The notes beneath the pieces were generated by a model. It was not told where the DNA came from. It was given only the letters and a program-made list of their open reading frames with translations, and made no database searches. Below are positions 55,275 through 63,307 of a stretch of DNA of 64,000 nucleotides, piece after piece. A program made the translations under genes and the position numbers. The stretch comes from Betaproteobacteria bacterium UBA5216 (GTDB lineage: Bacteria; Pseudomonadota; Gammaproteobacteria; Burkholderiales; SG8-41). How positions within the stretch are numbered: position 1 is the stretch's first letter; each line of letters starts with the position of its first letter. Location: contig DHVE01000012.1 in NCBI GenBank assembly GCA_002412495.1, positions 522 to 64,521 on the forward strand, read 5' to 3'.

Positions 55275-56360
55275 TCAGAAATCCTGTGAAATCCCCAGCA
55301 ACTTGCCCGCCGTCTCGCCCAATATCATGCGTTTTTGCGCATCGTTAAAGTGCGGGCAATTGAGGACGTGATTGATCGAGTCGGCCTGCCACGGGATCGG
55401 ATGATCGGTGCCGATCACCAGCTTATCCACGCCGACTTCATGCGCAAGATGACGCAGCGCTTCGTCAGTGAAAATCAGCGTGTCGTAGTACATGTCGCGC
55501 ATGTATTCCGTGGGCTTCTTCTTGAGTTTGACGCCAGTATCCATTTCCGGCGCGACGCGCAGGCCGTTGTCCGAACGCGGTGCATACTGCGGCAGGAATC
55601 CGCCACCATGCGCGGAACAAATTTTCAGGCCGGGAAACTTATCCAGCGTGCCTTCAAAGATCAGGTGCGACAACGCAATCGTGGTGTCGAGCGGATTTCC
55701 AATCACATTGGCAAGCCAGCCATTGCCCTTCAACCGATTGGCAAGTTCAGGCGCGCCTTGCGGGTGTATGAACAACAGCACGCCGAGTTCCTCGGCCTTG
55801 CGCCACACCGGATCGTATTTGGCATTGGCAAATTCATCACCCGCCACGCTGCCGCCAATGGCGGCGCCGCGCATGCCGAGTTTTTTCACGGCGTGCTCAA
55901 GCTGCTGCACGGCGACGTCGGGCGCCTGCAACGTCAGCGAGGCAAAACCCACGAAACGATCCGGATGCGCCGCGCACAATTCGGCGAGCGTTTCATTGTT
56001 GATTTTGCAAATTTCGACCGCGAGATCGCGATCGGCCTTGTACCAATGCGGGTTGATGCTGATCGCCTCAACGTCGATCCCCTGCTCGTCCATCTCGCCA
56101 ATGCGCCGCAAGCCCACGTCACCCAAACCCGGCCCACGCTCTTTCATGTGATCCTTGCCTTGCAGCTCCAGCGCCTTGGGAATCACGCAGTGCGCATGCA
56201 CGTCGATGGTTTTCACGCGCTTGCCCGCGACAATCACCTGCCGGCGGCGACCGCCCGCCGGTTGCGCGGCGGCTTCGTTGGTGGCGGTGAGTACGTTATT
56301 TTGACAATCGCAGAACTGCAACGCGCCGTCGTGTGAATGCATAGGGTTGTGGCCGTGCAT
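55275..56360 (-). CDS. Amidohydrolase family protein, ACMSD-like decarboxylase/hydratase type
   Basis: 361 residues. Metal ligands are HAH at 55-57 (TIDVHAHCV), FIHPQG near 197, CSAHGGG near 247 and GTDHP near 317, the pattern of 2-amino-3-carboxymuconate-semialdehyde decarboxylase and related carboxylate-acting enzymes. The first 45 residues are unusual: MHGHNPMHSHD and CDCQ, rich in His and Cys. An AGGAG site precedes the ATG. It probably acts on an aromatic ring-cleavage or similar acid. Upstream of ThDP enzyme 1. Confidence 0.88.
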   Translation of the reverse strand: MHGHNPMHSHDGALQFCDCQNNVLTATNEAAAQPAGGRRRQVIVAGKRVKTIDVHAHCVIPKALELQGKDHMKERGPGLGDVGLRRIGEMDEQGIDVEAISINPHWYKADRDLAVEICKINNETLAELCAAHPDRFVGFASLTLQAPDVAVQQLEHAVKKLGMRGAAIGGSVAGDEFANAKYDPVWRKAEELGVLLFIHPQGAPELANRLKGNGWLANVIGNPLDTTIALSHLIFEGTLDKFPGLKICSAHGGGFLPQYAPRSDNGLRVAPEMDTGVKLKKKPTEYMRDMYYDTLIFTDEALRHLAHEVGVDKLVIGTDHPIPWQADSINHVLNCPHFNDAQKRMILGETAGKLLGISQDF

Positions 56361-56459
56361 GATGCTCTCCTGATTTGATGGGGTTGGGTTACTGAAAAAC
56401 GAAAAGCTTTTTTGCCGTTGCGGCTAATGCCGAATTATCGCACGTGTCCCGCGCCACGC

Positions 56460-57434
56460 TCACTCCGCAATACGCACTTTGGCCTTGCGTATCACCGCGG
56501 TCCATTTTTCGGATTCAGCCTTCAGAAACGCAGCGAACTCCTGTGGCGTGCCGGCGACAATTTCTGCGGCTTCATTCGACAGCCGTGCACTGACCTCCCT
56601 GGATTTCAGCGCCTTGACCGTGCCCTCATGCAGCGCGCGCAGCACCGGCGCGGACGTGGCGGCGGGCAGCATCATGCCGTACCAGCCGGTGACCGCGTAA
56701 CCCGGCACGCCGGATTCGCCGACGGTCGGCACATCGGGCGCGGCATTGGAACGTTTGCCGCTGGTCACCGCCAGCGCACGCAAGCGGCCGGCCTTGATCA
56801 TTTGCGCACCCGCGAGAAAATTGTTCAGAAAAATCGGCACTTGCCCCGACAACAAATCCGTCATCGCCTGCCCGGCGCCTTTATACGGCACATGCACTAC
56901 ATCAATACCCGCCATGCTTTTGAACAACTCCATACCCAGATGCGGGCCGCTGCCGTTGCCCGACGACGCAAACGTCAACTGACCGGGCCGCGCCTTCGCG
57001 AACGCGACAAACTCCTTTACGTTCCTCACCGGCAGCGAGGGATGCACGGTAATCACAAACGGATAATCGGCGAGTACCGTCACCGGCGCGTGATCGTCAG
57101 GGCCATACGGCAGCTTGGCATACAGCGCCGGGTTAATCACGTGCGTCGCGAGCGTGATCAACGCGGTGTAACCATCGGGCGCCGCTTTTGCCACCGCATC
57201 CGATCCAATAATGCCATTCGCGCCCGCGCGGTTATCGACAATCACCGGCTGGCCCATCACCTCGGTCATTTTTACAGCGAGCGTGCGAGCAATCACGTCG
57301 GTGCCGCCACCGGGCGGATAGGGCACGACGATGCGGATGGGCTTGGCGGGATACGACTGTGCCAAGGTGTTGGTGGCTGCGGCGGCAGCCAGGCCCATTG
57401 CACAAGCAGAACTTAAGATTATGTTTTTAAACAC
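56460..57434 (-). CDS. Bug/TctC-family solute receptor 7
   Basis: 324 residues with a GTG start at 57434. A signal peptide ends NTLAQ (about residue 26); its first codons come from an AT-rich motif copy. YPAKPIRIVVPYPPGGGTDV and DNRAGANGIIGSDAVAKAAP are the Bug pocket motifs. It lies 99 nt upstream of the amidohydrolase, on the same strand, so the ligand may feed that pathway. Confidence 0.93.
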   Translation of the reverse strand: MFKNIILSSACAMGLAAAAATNTLAQSYPAKPIRIVVPYPPGGGTDVIARTLAVKMTEVMGQPVIVDNRAGANGIIGSDAVAKAAPDGYTALITLATHVINPALYAKLPYGPDDHAPVTVLADYPFVITVHPSLPVRNVKEFVAFAKARPGQLTFASSGNGSGPHLGMELFKSMAGIDVVHVPYKGAGQAMTDLLSGQVPIFLNNFLAGAQMIKAGRLRALAVTSGKRSNAAPDVPTVGESGVPGYAVTGWYGMMLPAATSAPVLRALHEGTVKALKSREVSARLSNEAAEIVAGTPQEFAAFLKAESEKWTAVIRKAKVRIAE

Positions 57435-57445
57435 TTTTTAAATTT
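57412..57445 (-). repeat. Dispersed AT-rich motif, copy 11
   Basis: Minus strand reads AAAAAGTGTTTAAAAACATA then ATCTTAAG. It includes the GTG start and the first codons of Bug receptor 7. Confidence 0.6.
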
Positions 57446-57474
57446 CCGTTAAAAACGATACACGCACTACTGTC

Positions 57475-57494
57475 GTTCCCGTATGCACGGGAAT
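57475..57494. repeat. Short palindromic repeat, GTTCCC...GGGAAT type
   Basis: GTTCCCGTATGCACGGGAAT is a near-palindrome similar to the units at 53337 and 53391. It lies upstream of Bug receptor 7, near the hydrolase remnant. Confidence 0.6.
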
Positions 57495-57529
57495 GGCGGG
57501 GGTTGGTTGGGCGTGCTTTGGCATCATTG

Positions 57530-57793
57530 TTATGCGACGCACTTTACGCAAACATTTACGAAGTTTGCGCAATCGCTGGCTGCCACACAAGCATCCGGAT
57601 CCGTCGCCGCCGCATGAAACCAATCGCCCGGTAGCACCACCCGCGCGGCGGGCGGCACCTTATCCTTCCAGGCGCGATAGCTTTTGTTGTCGCCGTGACG
57701 CAGCCCAATGGTTTCCAGCATGCACCACGGGTCGGTGAACTCTTCGGCCTGATAATACCAATTTGTTCCATGTGAAAGGTTCAGTGTCGGCAT
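57530..57793 (-). pseudogene. Truncated alpha/beta hydrolase remnant
   Basis: An 87-codon frame opening MPTLNLSHGTNWYYQAEEFT and continuing DPWCMLETIGLRHGDNKSYR. The first 45 residues strongly resemble the N-terminus of alpha/beta hydrolases often found near Bug receptors in Burkholderiales, but the oxyanion segment LLxHG is altered to GLRHG, and after about residue 50 the reading is unlike the family (Cys-rich end). No downstream hydrolase sequence follows. It is probably a decayed gene. Confidence 0.5.
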
Positions 57794-57901
57794 GTGAATT
57801 ACCCAACAGTTTGCACGGCACGTTACCGCATCGGGTCACAAACCCGCCGCCGAATCCTGCTATGCTTTCCCGACAACACAGACCCACAAGGGAGAACCCC
57901 C

Positions 57902-59554
57902 ATGCCAAAAATGACCGGACACCGTTACTTCGCCGAAGCCATGAAGGGCTACGGCGTATCGCATCTGTTTTACGTCAACACGATAATTCCGCCCGCGATG
58001 ATCGAGGTCGATAAGGTCGGCGGCGTAAAACGCGTGGTGACGCATGGAGAAAAATCCGCTGCCTACATGGCCGATGGTTATGCGCGTGCGTCCAACCGGC
58101 CGGGCGTGTGCCTGTGTCAGGATATCGGCAGCACCAATCTGGCGGCGGGTCTGCGCGATGCGCACATGGCGGGTTCGCCGGTGATCGCCATTAGCGGCGG
58201 GCAGAACGACATGCCGCGTTATCGTCACGCCTACCAAAATGCCGAAGATCACACCGCATGGGATGGCGTCACCAAGGCCAATTATTCGGTGGATACGGCA
58301 TCGCGTTTTCCCGATCTGCTGCGGCAGGCATTTCGTGACGCCACCACCGGCGCACCCGGCCCGGTGCATCTGGAATTGCGCGGCAACGCCGGGCAAATGC
58401 TGGATAAAGAAGCCGATTACGATCTCACCGTCGAAGAACGGTTCACGCGTTACCCGGCGTTTCGCCCGTGCGCGGAGGCCGCCGACATCACCGCCGCGCT
58501 AAAAGTGTTGAAAGAAGCCGCCAAGCCCATCATCGTGGTCGGCGGCGGCGCGGTGAAATCGCTCGCCGGCGCGGAAGTGGTGGCGCTCGCCGACAAATTG
58601 CAAATCCCCATTGCCACCAGTCTGCACGCGCGCGCGCTGGTGCCGGACGATCACGCGCTGGGTGTGGGCGTGCCCGGCAGCTACTCGCGCTGGTGCGCCA
58701 ACAAGGCCGTCGCCGCTGCCGACCTGGTGTTTTTCATCGGCAGCCACACCGGCGGACAAGTCACCAACGGCTGGTCGATTCCGAAGATCGGCACACGCAC
58801 CATACAGCTCGACATCGATCCCAACGAACTCGGCCGCAACTATCCGAACGTGGTGTCGCTGTGCGGCGACGCCAAGACCACGCTCACCGCCATGCTGGCC
58901 GAATTTGCACGATCTGGCGGTCCGGCCACGCCGCGCGCCGAATGGCTCGAGCAATGCCGCAGTTATGTTGCCGATTACTGGGCCGAGAGCGACCCGTTGC
59001 GCAACTCCAACGACGTGCCGATCCGCCCGGAACGCATGGCGAAAGAATTGGGCGAATGGCTGCCATCGAATGCGGTGCTGGTGGTCGATACGTTTCACGC
59101 GGCGTTGTGGACGGCGCAGATGGCGAAAATGAAATCCGGCCAACGTTACATACGCTGCGGCGGCTCGCTGGGCTGGGGCTTCCCCGGCACACTCGGCGTC
59201 AAAGCCGCGCTGCCGGACACACCCGTGATCGGCTTTGCAGGCGACGCGGGCTTTTATTACCACATGGCCGAGATGGAAACCGCCGCGCGCTGCGGCATCA
59301 ATGCGGTGATGGTGGTGAACAACAATTACTCCGGCGGCGTGGCCGAATCCGCGGCATTTCAGAAAGAAGTGAACCTTGCCAACGTTGCGAATTCGATGGG
59401 CTGCGCGGGCTTCCGTGTCGAGAAGCCTGCCGAGATACGCAACGCACTCGACAAGGCATTGGCTTGCGGCAAACCCGCGATTGTGGAGATCATCGGCAAC
59501 GCGGCGATACGCGCCAAGCGCGGCTGGGCGCCGGCGGGGATTACCGGCGAGTAA
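57902..59554 (+). CDS. ThDP-dependent enzyme (acetolactate synthase/benzoylformate decarboxylase-like) 2
   Basis: 550 residues from the ATG at 57902 with an AGGGAG site; the upstream open frame is not conserved. Thiamine-binding Glu50 (THGEKSAAYMADGYAR), a middle domain (VVGGGAVKSLAGAEVVALAD) and the C-terminal cofactor motif as GDAGFYYHMAEMETA with VVNNNYSGG. Its function differs from ThDP enzyme 1 by sequence. It is divergent from Bug receptor 7. Confidence 0.88.
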   Translation: MPKMTGHRYFAEAMKGYGVSHLFYVNTIIPPAMIEVDKVGGVKRVVTHGEKSAAYMADGYARASNRPGVCLCQDIGSTNLAAGLRDAHMAGSPVIAISGGQNDMPRYRHAYQNAEDHTAWDGVTKANYSVDTASRFPDLLRQAFRDATTGAPGPVHLELRGNAGQMLDKEADYDLTVEERFTRYPAFRPCAEAADITAALKVLKEAAKPIIVVGGGAVKSLAGAEVVALADKLQIPIATSLHARALVPDDHALGVGVPGSYSRWCANKAVAAADLVFFIGSHTGGQVTNGWSIPKIGTRTIQLDIDPNELGRNYPNVVSLCGDAKTTLTAMLAEFARSGGPATPRAEWLEQCRSYVADYWAESDPLRNSNDVPIRPERMAKELGEWLPSNAVLVVDTFHAALWTAQMAKMKSGQRYIRCGGSLGWGFPGTLGVKAALPDTPVIGFAGDAGFYYHMAEMETAARCGINAVMVVNNNYSGGVAESAAFQKEVNLANVANSMGCAGFRVEKPAEIRNALDKALACGKPAIVEIIGNAAIRAKRGWAPAGITGE

Positions 59555-59573
59555 CACTGGCAGTTCAACCCGG

Positions 59574-60788
59574 CTATTCGCCCAGCATCTGGCGCAACTG
59601 CTTCAACTCATCGCGCACTTGCGACTGCATCGCAGCGCCTTCGCCACCGCTGGTCGCTTGCGCCATCCATGCATGGTACGCGTGCAAACTGCGGTCGGCG
59701 AGATGCCACGCCTCTACGGGGTGGGTAGCCGCCACACGTAACGCGGCGTGGCGCAGCGCGTGGGCATCGTCCAACGTCGCGGTCCAATGCCCCTCGCTGA
59801 TCAGGCCTGCCATGATGGCCGCCGCGCGATCGTTGCCGGGCGGCAACCGCGTCGCATCGAATGGCCGGTCGGCCTTGGGCAGCGGCCATGCGGGAAGCGC
59901 GCGTTTCTCCCGCCACTCCTCGCCCGTGAAAAAAAACCACTGCTTGTGTTCGTCGTCGCGTGAATCGAATGCCAGCTTTTCGTCATCCGGCCCCAGTCCG
60001 TGGATGCGCGCCGTGCGCGCCTTCTGATTGATGCGCGCCTCTTCGAAGCGGAACACCATTCCCGCCTCGCACGCGCGCCCTTCAATGGTGCGCAACGGTT
60101 GTTGCAGTGTGTAAATGCGCCAGGGACGAAGTTGATCCAGCACCAGCACGCGCTGGTCTTCGAGATTAAACGCCACTTTGTTCATGTCGGGCGGCGTAAA
60201 GACCACGCCCCGGTTTTCCGCTTGTGACGCATCAGTTACATCAGGCGCATCGTCCAGCGTCACCCCTTCCACCCGCACCGAATCAAAAAACAATCCTTCG
60301 ATGCGCCGCAATGCCTTGTGCGCGATGCGCCGCTCATACACACGCATCACCAGTGCCGCGCGGCGCCGCGGATCGATGCTGCGCAAAAACAGCACGCGCT
60401 CGGGATCATGCTTGGAGCCGATCTGGTAATTGCCCTCGCTGATCCAGGTGGTGCGTGTGCGTGTCCGGATACTGCCAAATTCGTCGAAGCGCCGGCAATG
60501 CAGCTGCAATTGGCCGAAGGCCCGCTGCATGGCGCCTTCCAGAGTGTTTTCCAACCCGTTGTCGGAAACCTGCGGCCCGGCCACTATCACCCAGGCTTGT
60601 GCTTCAAGCGGATCTTCGCCCGCGCCCCACCACCAGCGTTGCGTTCGGTAAAACGCCTGGGTCGTGCAGGCACCGTAGGACTCGGCGGCACGGGCTGTCC
60701 AGGCCTTGGGCATGCGAAAAGCTGCCACACCGTCGATGACATGTGGCGCCATCGCGGGCCCGAACAGTGCGTCCACCCAGCGCGGCAT
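59574..60788 (-). CDS. Uncharacterised protein
   Basis: 404 residues that I do not recognise. It has no signal peptide or clear membrane segment. It is rich in Trp and Arg (FYRTQRWWWGAGEDP, RRRAALVMRVYERR). A basic middle and a helical C-terminus (WHLADRSLHAYHAWMAQ) are visible. It ends opposite ThDP enzyme 2 and lies 48 nt before the next small gene on the same strand. No function is suggested. Confidence 0.7.
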   Translation of the reverse strand: MPRWVDALFGPAMAPHVIDGVAAFRMPKAWTARAAESYGACTTQAFYRTQRWWWGAGEDPLEAQAWVIVAGPQVSDNGLENTLEGAMQRAFGQLQLHCRRFDEFGSIRTRTRTTWISEGNYQIGSKHDPERVLFLRSIDPRRRAALVMRVYERRIAHKALRRIEGLFFDSVRVEGVTLDDAPDVTDASQAENRGVVFTPPDMNKVAFNLEDQRVLVLDQLRPWRIYTLQQPLRTIEGRACEAGMVFRFEEARINQKARTARIHGLGPDDEKLAFDSRDDEHKQWFFFTGEEWREKRALPAWPLPKADRPFDATRLPPGNDRAAAIMAGLISEGHWTATLDDAHALRHAALRVAATHPVEAWHLADRSLHAYHAWMAQATSGGEGAAMQSQVRDELKQLRQMLGE

Positions 60789-60836
60789 CAGGCGCTCACC
60801 TCATGCGAAAAAAAAGGCCGCACGCCGCGCAGCGGA

Positions 60837-61229
60837 TCAGAGATTTTTCTCCAGCAAGGCGCGGATCGCATCATCGCGATGCATGCCCGAAGCGCCCAGC
60901 GCGTAGGCGCAATGCATTTCCAGCACCCCGTTCTCAAAGCTCATTTTCATGGCGGCGGCGTCCTTGACGTTCGCCAGCTTGATCAGCTTCAAGCCATCAC
61001 GCACGGCCTGCTTACCCATGTCGTCGCCGCAAATCACGCGCAGCGCCATGTTCAGCCGGTGACACGACACGTTGTCGATAAAGTTGAGGCCCTGCGCGTC
61101 GTCCGCGAGGCTCTCCCAATCCACCTCGTAGGGTATCGCCTTGCCGCAGATTTCCTCGATTTCCTTTACCCGCTCCGGAAAGGTAACGTCCTGCAATTCC
61201 TTGATTTTGCGCCGCTCGTTGAGTCCCAT
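60837..61229 (-). CDS. Uncharacterised small protein
   Basis: 130 residues from MGLNERRK at 61229, after a GGAG site; a longer open frame begins upstream but overlaps the next gene. It is mainly helical and charged, with two cysteines (NVSCHRLNMALRVIC) and a C-terminal ALGASGMHRDDAIRALLEK. I do not recognise the family. It precedes the uncharacterised gene at 59574 on the same strand. Confidence 0.65.
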   Translation of the reverse strand: MGLNERRKIKELQDVTFPERVKEIEEICGKAIPYEVDWESLADDAQGLNFIDNVSCHRLNMALRVICGDDMGKQAVRDGLKLIKLANVKDAAAMKMSFENGVLEMHCAYALGASGMHRDDAIRALLEKNL

Positions 61230-61335
61230 GATATCTCCTCGCGAAAGCGCCATTCTACTGTAGCGCGGGGCGCTTACAACCGCGGCGTTCGCGTGAGCCT
61301 GCCCGCCAGCCGCCGCCGGAAAATCAAGCGCGCAC

Positions 61336-62376
61336 GTGATAGCATTCCTGTTCACGCCACGACGACTCGCGCACAGGGAGACCGTTTTGCCATTGGGTAA
61401 TGTCGTCTTGAAACAGGCTCTTGCTGCCACGGGAATCGCGGTGTTTCTGGCGCCGCTGTCCGCGCGCGCCCAGGAAAACTATCCTTCGCGTCCGGTGCGC
61501 ATCGTTGTCCCGACGGCGCCCGGCGGCCCCAGCGACAACTGCGCGCGCCTGATGGCGAACGAATTCACCAAACGCTGGGGACGGCAAGTGATTGTCGATA
61601 TCCGCCCCGGCGCGGGCACCATCATCGGCACCGACATCGTGGCCAAGGCCGCGCCCGACGGGCACACACTGCTGGTGGCGCCGAGCGCGCTGGTCATTGT
61701 GCCGTCGAGCTACAAAAAACTGCCGTTCGATCCGGTGCGTGATTTCGCGCCAATCACGCAGACGTATTTCGTGCCGAACCTCATCATGGTGCATCCTTCG
61801 CTGCCCGCGCGATCCGTGAAGGAACTGATCGCGCTCGCCAAAACGCGCCCCGGTGAAATTCTCTACGCCTCGTCGGGCCACGGCACCAATCCGCATTTGA
61901 CGGTGGAGCTCTTCACCAGCATGACGGGGATCAAGCTGATGCATGTGGCGTACAAGGGCACCATGCCGGGTTTGATCGATCTGCTGGCGGGGCGCTCCGC
62001 GCTGATGGCCACCAGCTCGATGCCGCTCACCGTGCCGCACGTTCGCACCGGCAAATTGATTGCGCTCGGCATCACCAGCGCCAAGCGTTCGGCGGCGCTG
62101 CCCGACATTCCCACCATCGCCGAAGCGGGCGTGCCGGGTTATGAGGCGGTGCAGTGGTCCGGCTTCTTTGCGCCCGCCGGCACGCCGCCGGAGATCATCA
62201 ACCGGCTCCACAAGGATGCCGTATCGACGCTGAATCTGTCCGATGTAAAAGAACGCCTCGCCACGGACAGCGCAGAAATCGTTGCAGGAACGCAGGAACA
62301 GCTCGCAGCGTTCATGAAATCCGAGTCGGTAAAATGGGCCAAGGTCGTCAAGGCGGCAGGGATACAACCGGAGTAA
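61336..62376 (+). CDS. Bug/TctC-family solute receptor 8
   Basis: 346 residues from a GTG at 61336; internal TTGs (for example 61387) are alternatives and would still keep a signal peptide ending SARAQ. YPSRPVRIVVPTAPGGPSDN and DIRPGAGTIIGTDIVAKAAP are the pocket motifs. It ends 11 nt before the convergent TfdA-like gene. Confidence 0.9.
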   Translation: MIAFLFTPRRLAHRETVLPLGNVVLKQALAATGIAVFLAPLSARAQENYPSRPVRIVVPTAPGGPSDNCARLMANEFTKRWGRQVIVDIRPGAGTIIGTDIVAKAAPDGHTLLVAPSALVIVPSSYKKLPFDPVRDFAPITQTYFVPNLIMVHPSLPARSVKELIALAKTRPGEILYASSGHGTNPHLTVELFTSMTGIKLMHVAYKGTMPGLIDLLAGRSALMATSSMPLTVPHVRTGKLIALGITSAKRSAALPDIPTIAEAGVPGYEAVQWSGFFAPAGTPPEIINRLHKDAVSTLNLSDVKERLATDSAEIVAGTQEQLAAFMKSESVKWAKVVKAAGIQPE

Positions 62377-62386
62377 GCGACCAGGC

Positions 62387-63256
62387 CTACATCGGTAACG
62401 GCACATCAATCGTCGTCACCCTTCGCAACTCGCGGTGATGCTTCGCGTCATCAAACGCGGTGGCGCGGTGCATGGTGGAGAGGTTGTCCCAGATCACGAA
62501 GTCGCCGTTTTTCCATACGTGGCGATAGACGAACTCGCTTTGCGTGGCGTGTTCGGTCAGCTCCATCAAGAACAAGCGCCCGTCGGCCACCGGCCAATCG
62601 ATGATGCGCGTGGCGTGGGAAGCGAGGTAAAGCGATTTGCGGCCCGTGCGCGGATTGGTGCGCGTAATCGGGTGTATCGCGCCCTGCAAGCGCTCTTTTT
62701 CTTCATGCGAGAACTCGAAGCCAAGAATTTCGCGCGAATGCGTGATGGTGTGGTGCACCCTCAAGCCTTCCAGTTTTTGTTTGGTCGCTGCGTCGAGCGT
62801 GTCGTACGCAGCGCGCATGTCGGCAAATTCAGTATCGGCATTCACTTCGGGAATCACCCGTGCCGAAAGCGTTGAATACCGCCCCGCCGGATCCTGAAAC
62901 GATGCGTCGGTATGCCACAGCCGGTTGCCGAGGCTGTACATGCGCTTGCGGTCATCCGCCTTGAGAATTTTTCCGCTGTTATCGACATTGGAAATGTCCG
63001 CGATCGCATCATTGCCGAAGCGGTTCGCCGCCAAAGCCGAAGCACCCGGCTTCACGTGCAGCGTGCCGTCAAAGCGCTCGGCAAACGCCAGTTGCTCGAC
63101 GTCGGTGAACGGCTGGTTACGAAACACCAACACGCCGTGCGCGTCCGTGCCGGCACGCAGGTGGTCGAGCGTGGCGCGGTCATGCACTTCGCGCAGATCA
63201 ATGGCGCTGACTTCGGCGCCGACGTGAGGATGCAACTTGCGGAAAGTGACCGTCAT
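62387..63256 (-). CDS. TauD/TfdA-family Fe(II)/2-oxoglutarate dioxygenase 1, TfdA-like
   Basis: 289 residues. Iron ligands H115 and D117 (RLWHTDASFQ) and the distal His in NLSTMHRATAFD are present; ARVIPEVNADTEFADMRAAY and TEHATQSEFVYRHVWKNGD closely recall TfdA, which cleaves the 2,4-D ether. A related aryloxy- or sulfonic-acid substrate is inferred, not shown. A motif copy lies between it and the next dioxygenase gene. Confidence 0.9.
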   Translation of the reverse strand: MTVTFRKLHPHVGAEVSAIDLREVHDRATLDHLRAGTDAHGVLVFRNQPFTDVEQLAFAERFDGTLHVKPGASALAANRFGNDAIADISNVDNSGKILKADDRKRMYSLGNRLWHTDASFQDPAGRYSTLSARVIPEVNADTEFADMRAAYDTLDAATKQKLEGLRVHHTITHSREILGFEFSHEEKERLQGAIHPITRTNPRTGRKSLYLASHATRIIDWPVADGRLFLMELTEHATQSEFVYRHVWKNGDFVIWDNLSTMHRATAFDDAKHHRELRRVTTIDVPLPM

Positions 63257-63274
63257 GCGTTACCCCGGAAAACA

Positions 63275-63302
63275 CAAAATATTGTTTAAAAACAGATGCT
63301 TA
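63275..63302 (+). repeat. Dispersed AT-rich motif, copy 12
   Basis: Reads CAAAATATTGTTTAAAAACA then GATGCTTA, in the 51-base gap between the two dioxygenase genes, 19 nt upstream of the TfdA-like start. It is very close to copy 2 in sequence. Confidence 0.7.
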
Positions 63303-63307
63303 AAAAA

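Noticed and set aside
57435..57901. Thiamine (THI-box) riboswitch before ThDP enzyme 2
   Set aside because: I found no conserved THI-box segments; the gap holds a palindrome and a hydrolase remnant.
58468..60027. 519-codon open frame on the plus strand
   Set aside because: It overlaps ThDP enzyme 2 in another frame and runs into the antisense of the uncharacterised gene; its Arg/His-rich sequence is typical of a shadow frame.
61324..62409. 361-codon open frame on the minus strand
   Set aside because: It is exactly antisense to Bug receptor 8 and has no recognisable domains; similar long antisense frames occur opposite other Bug genes.
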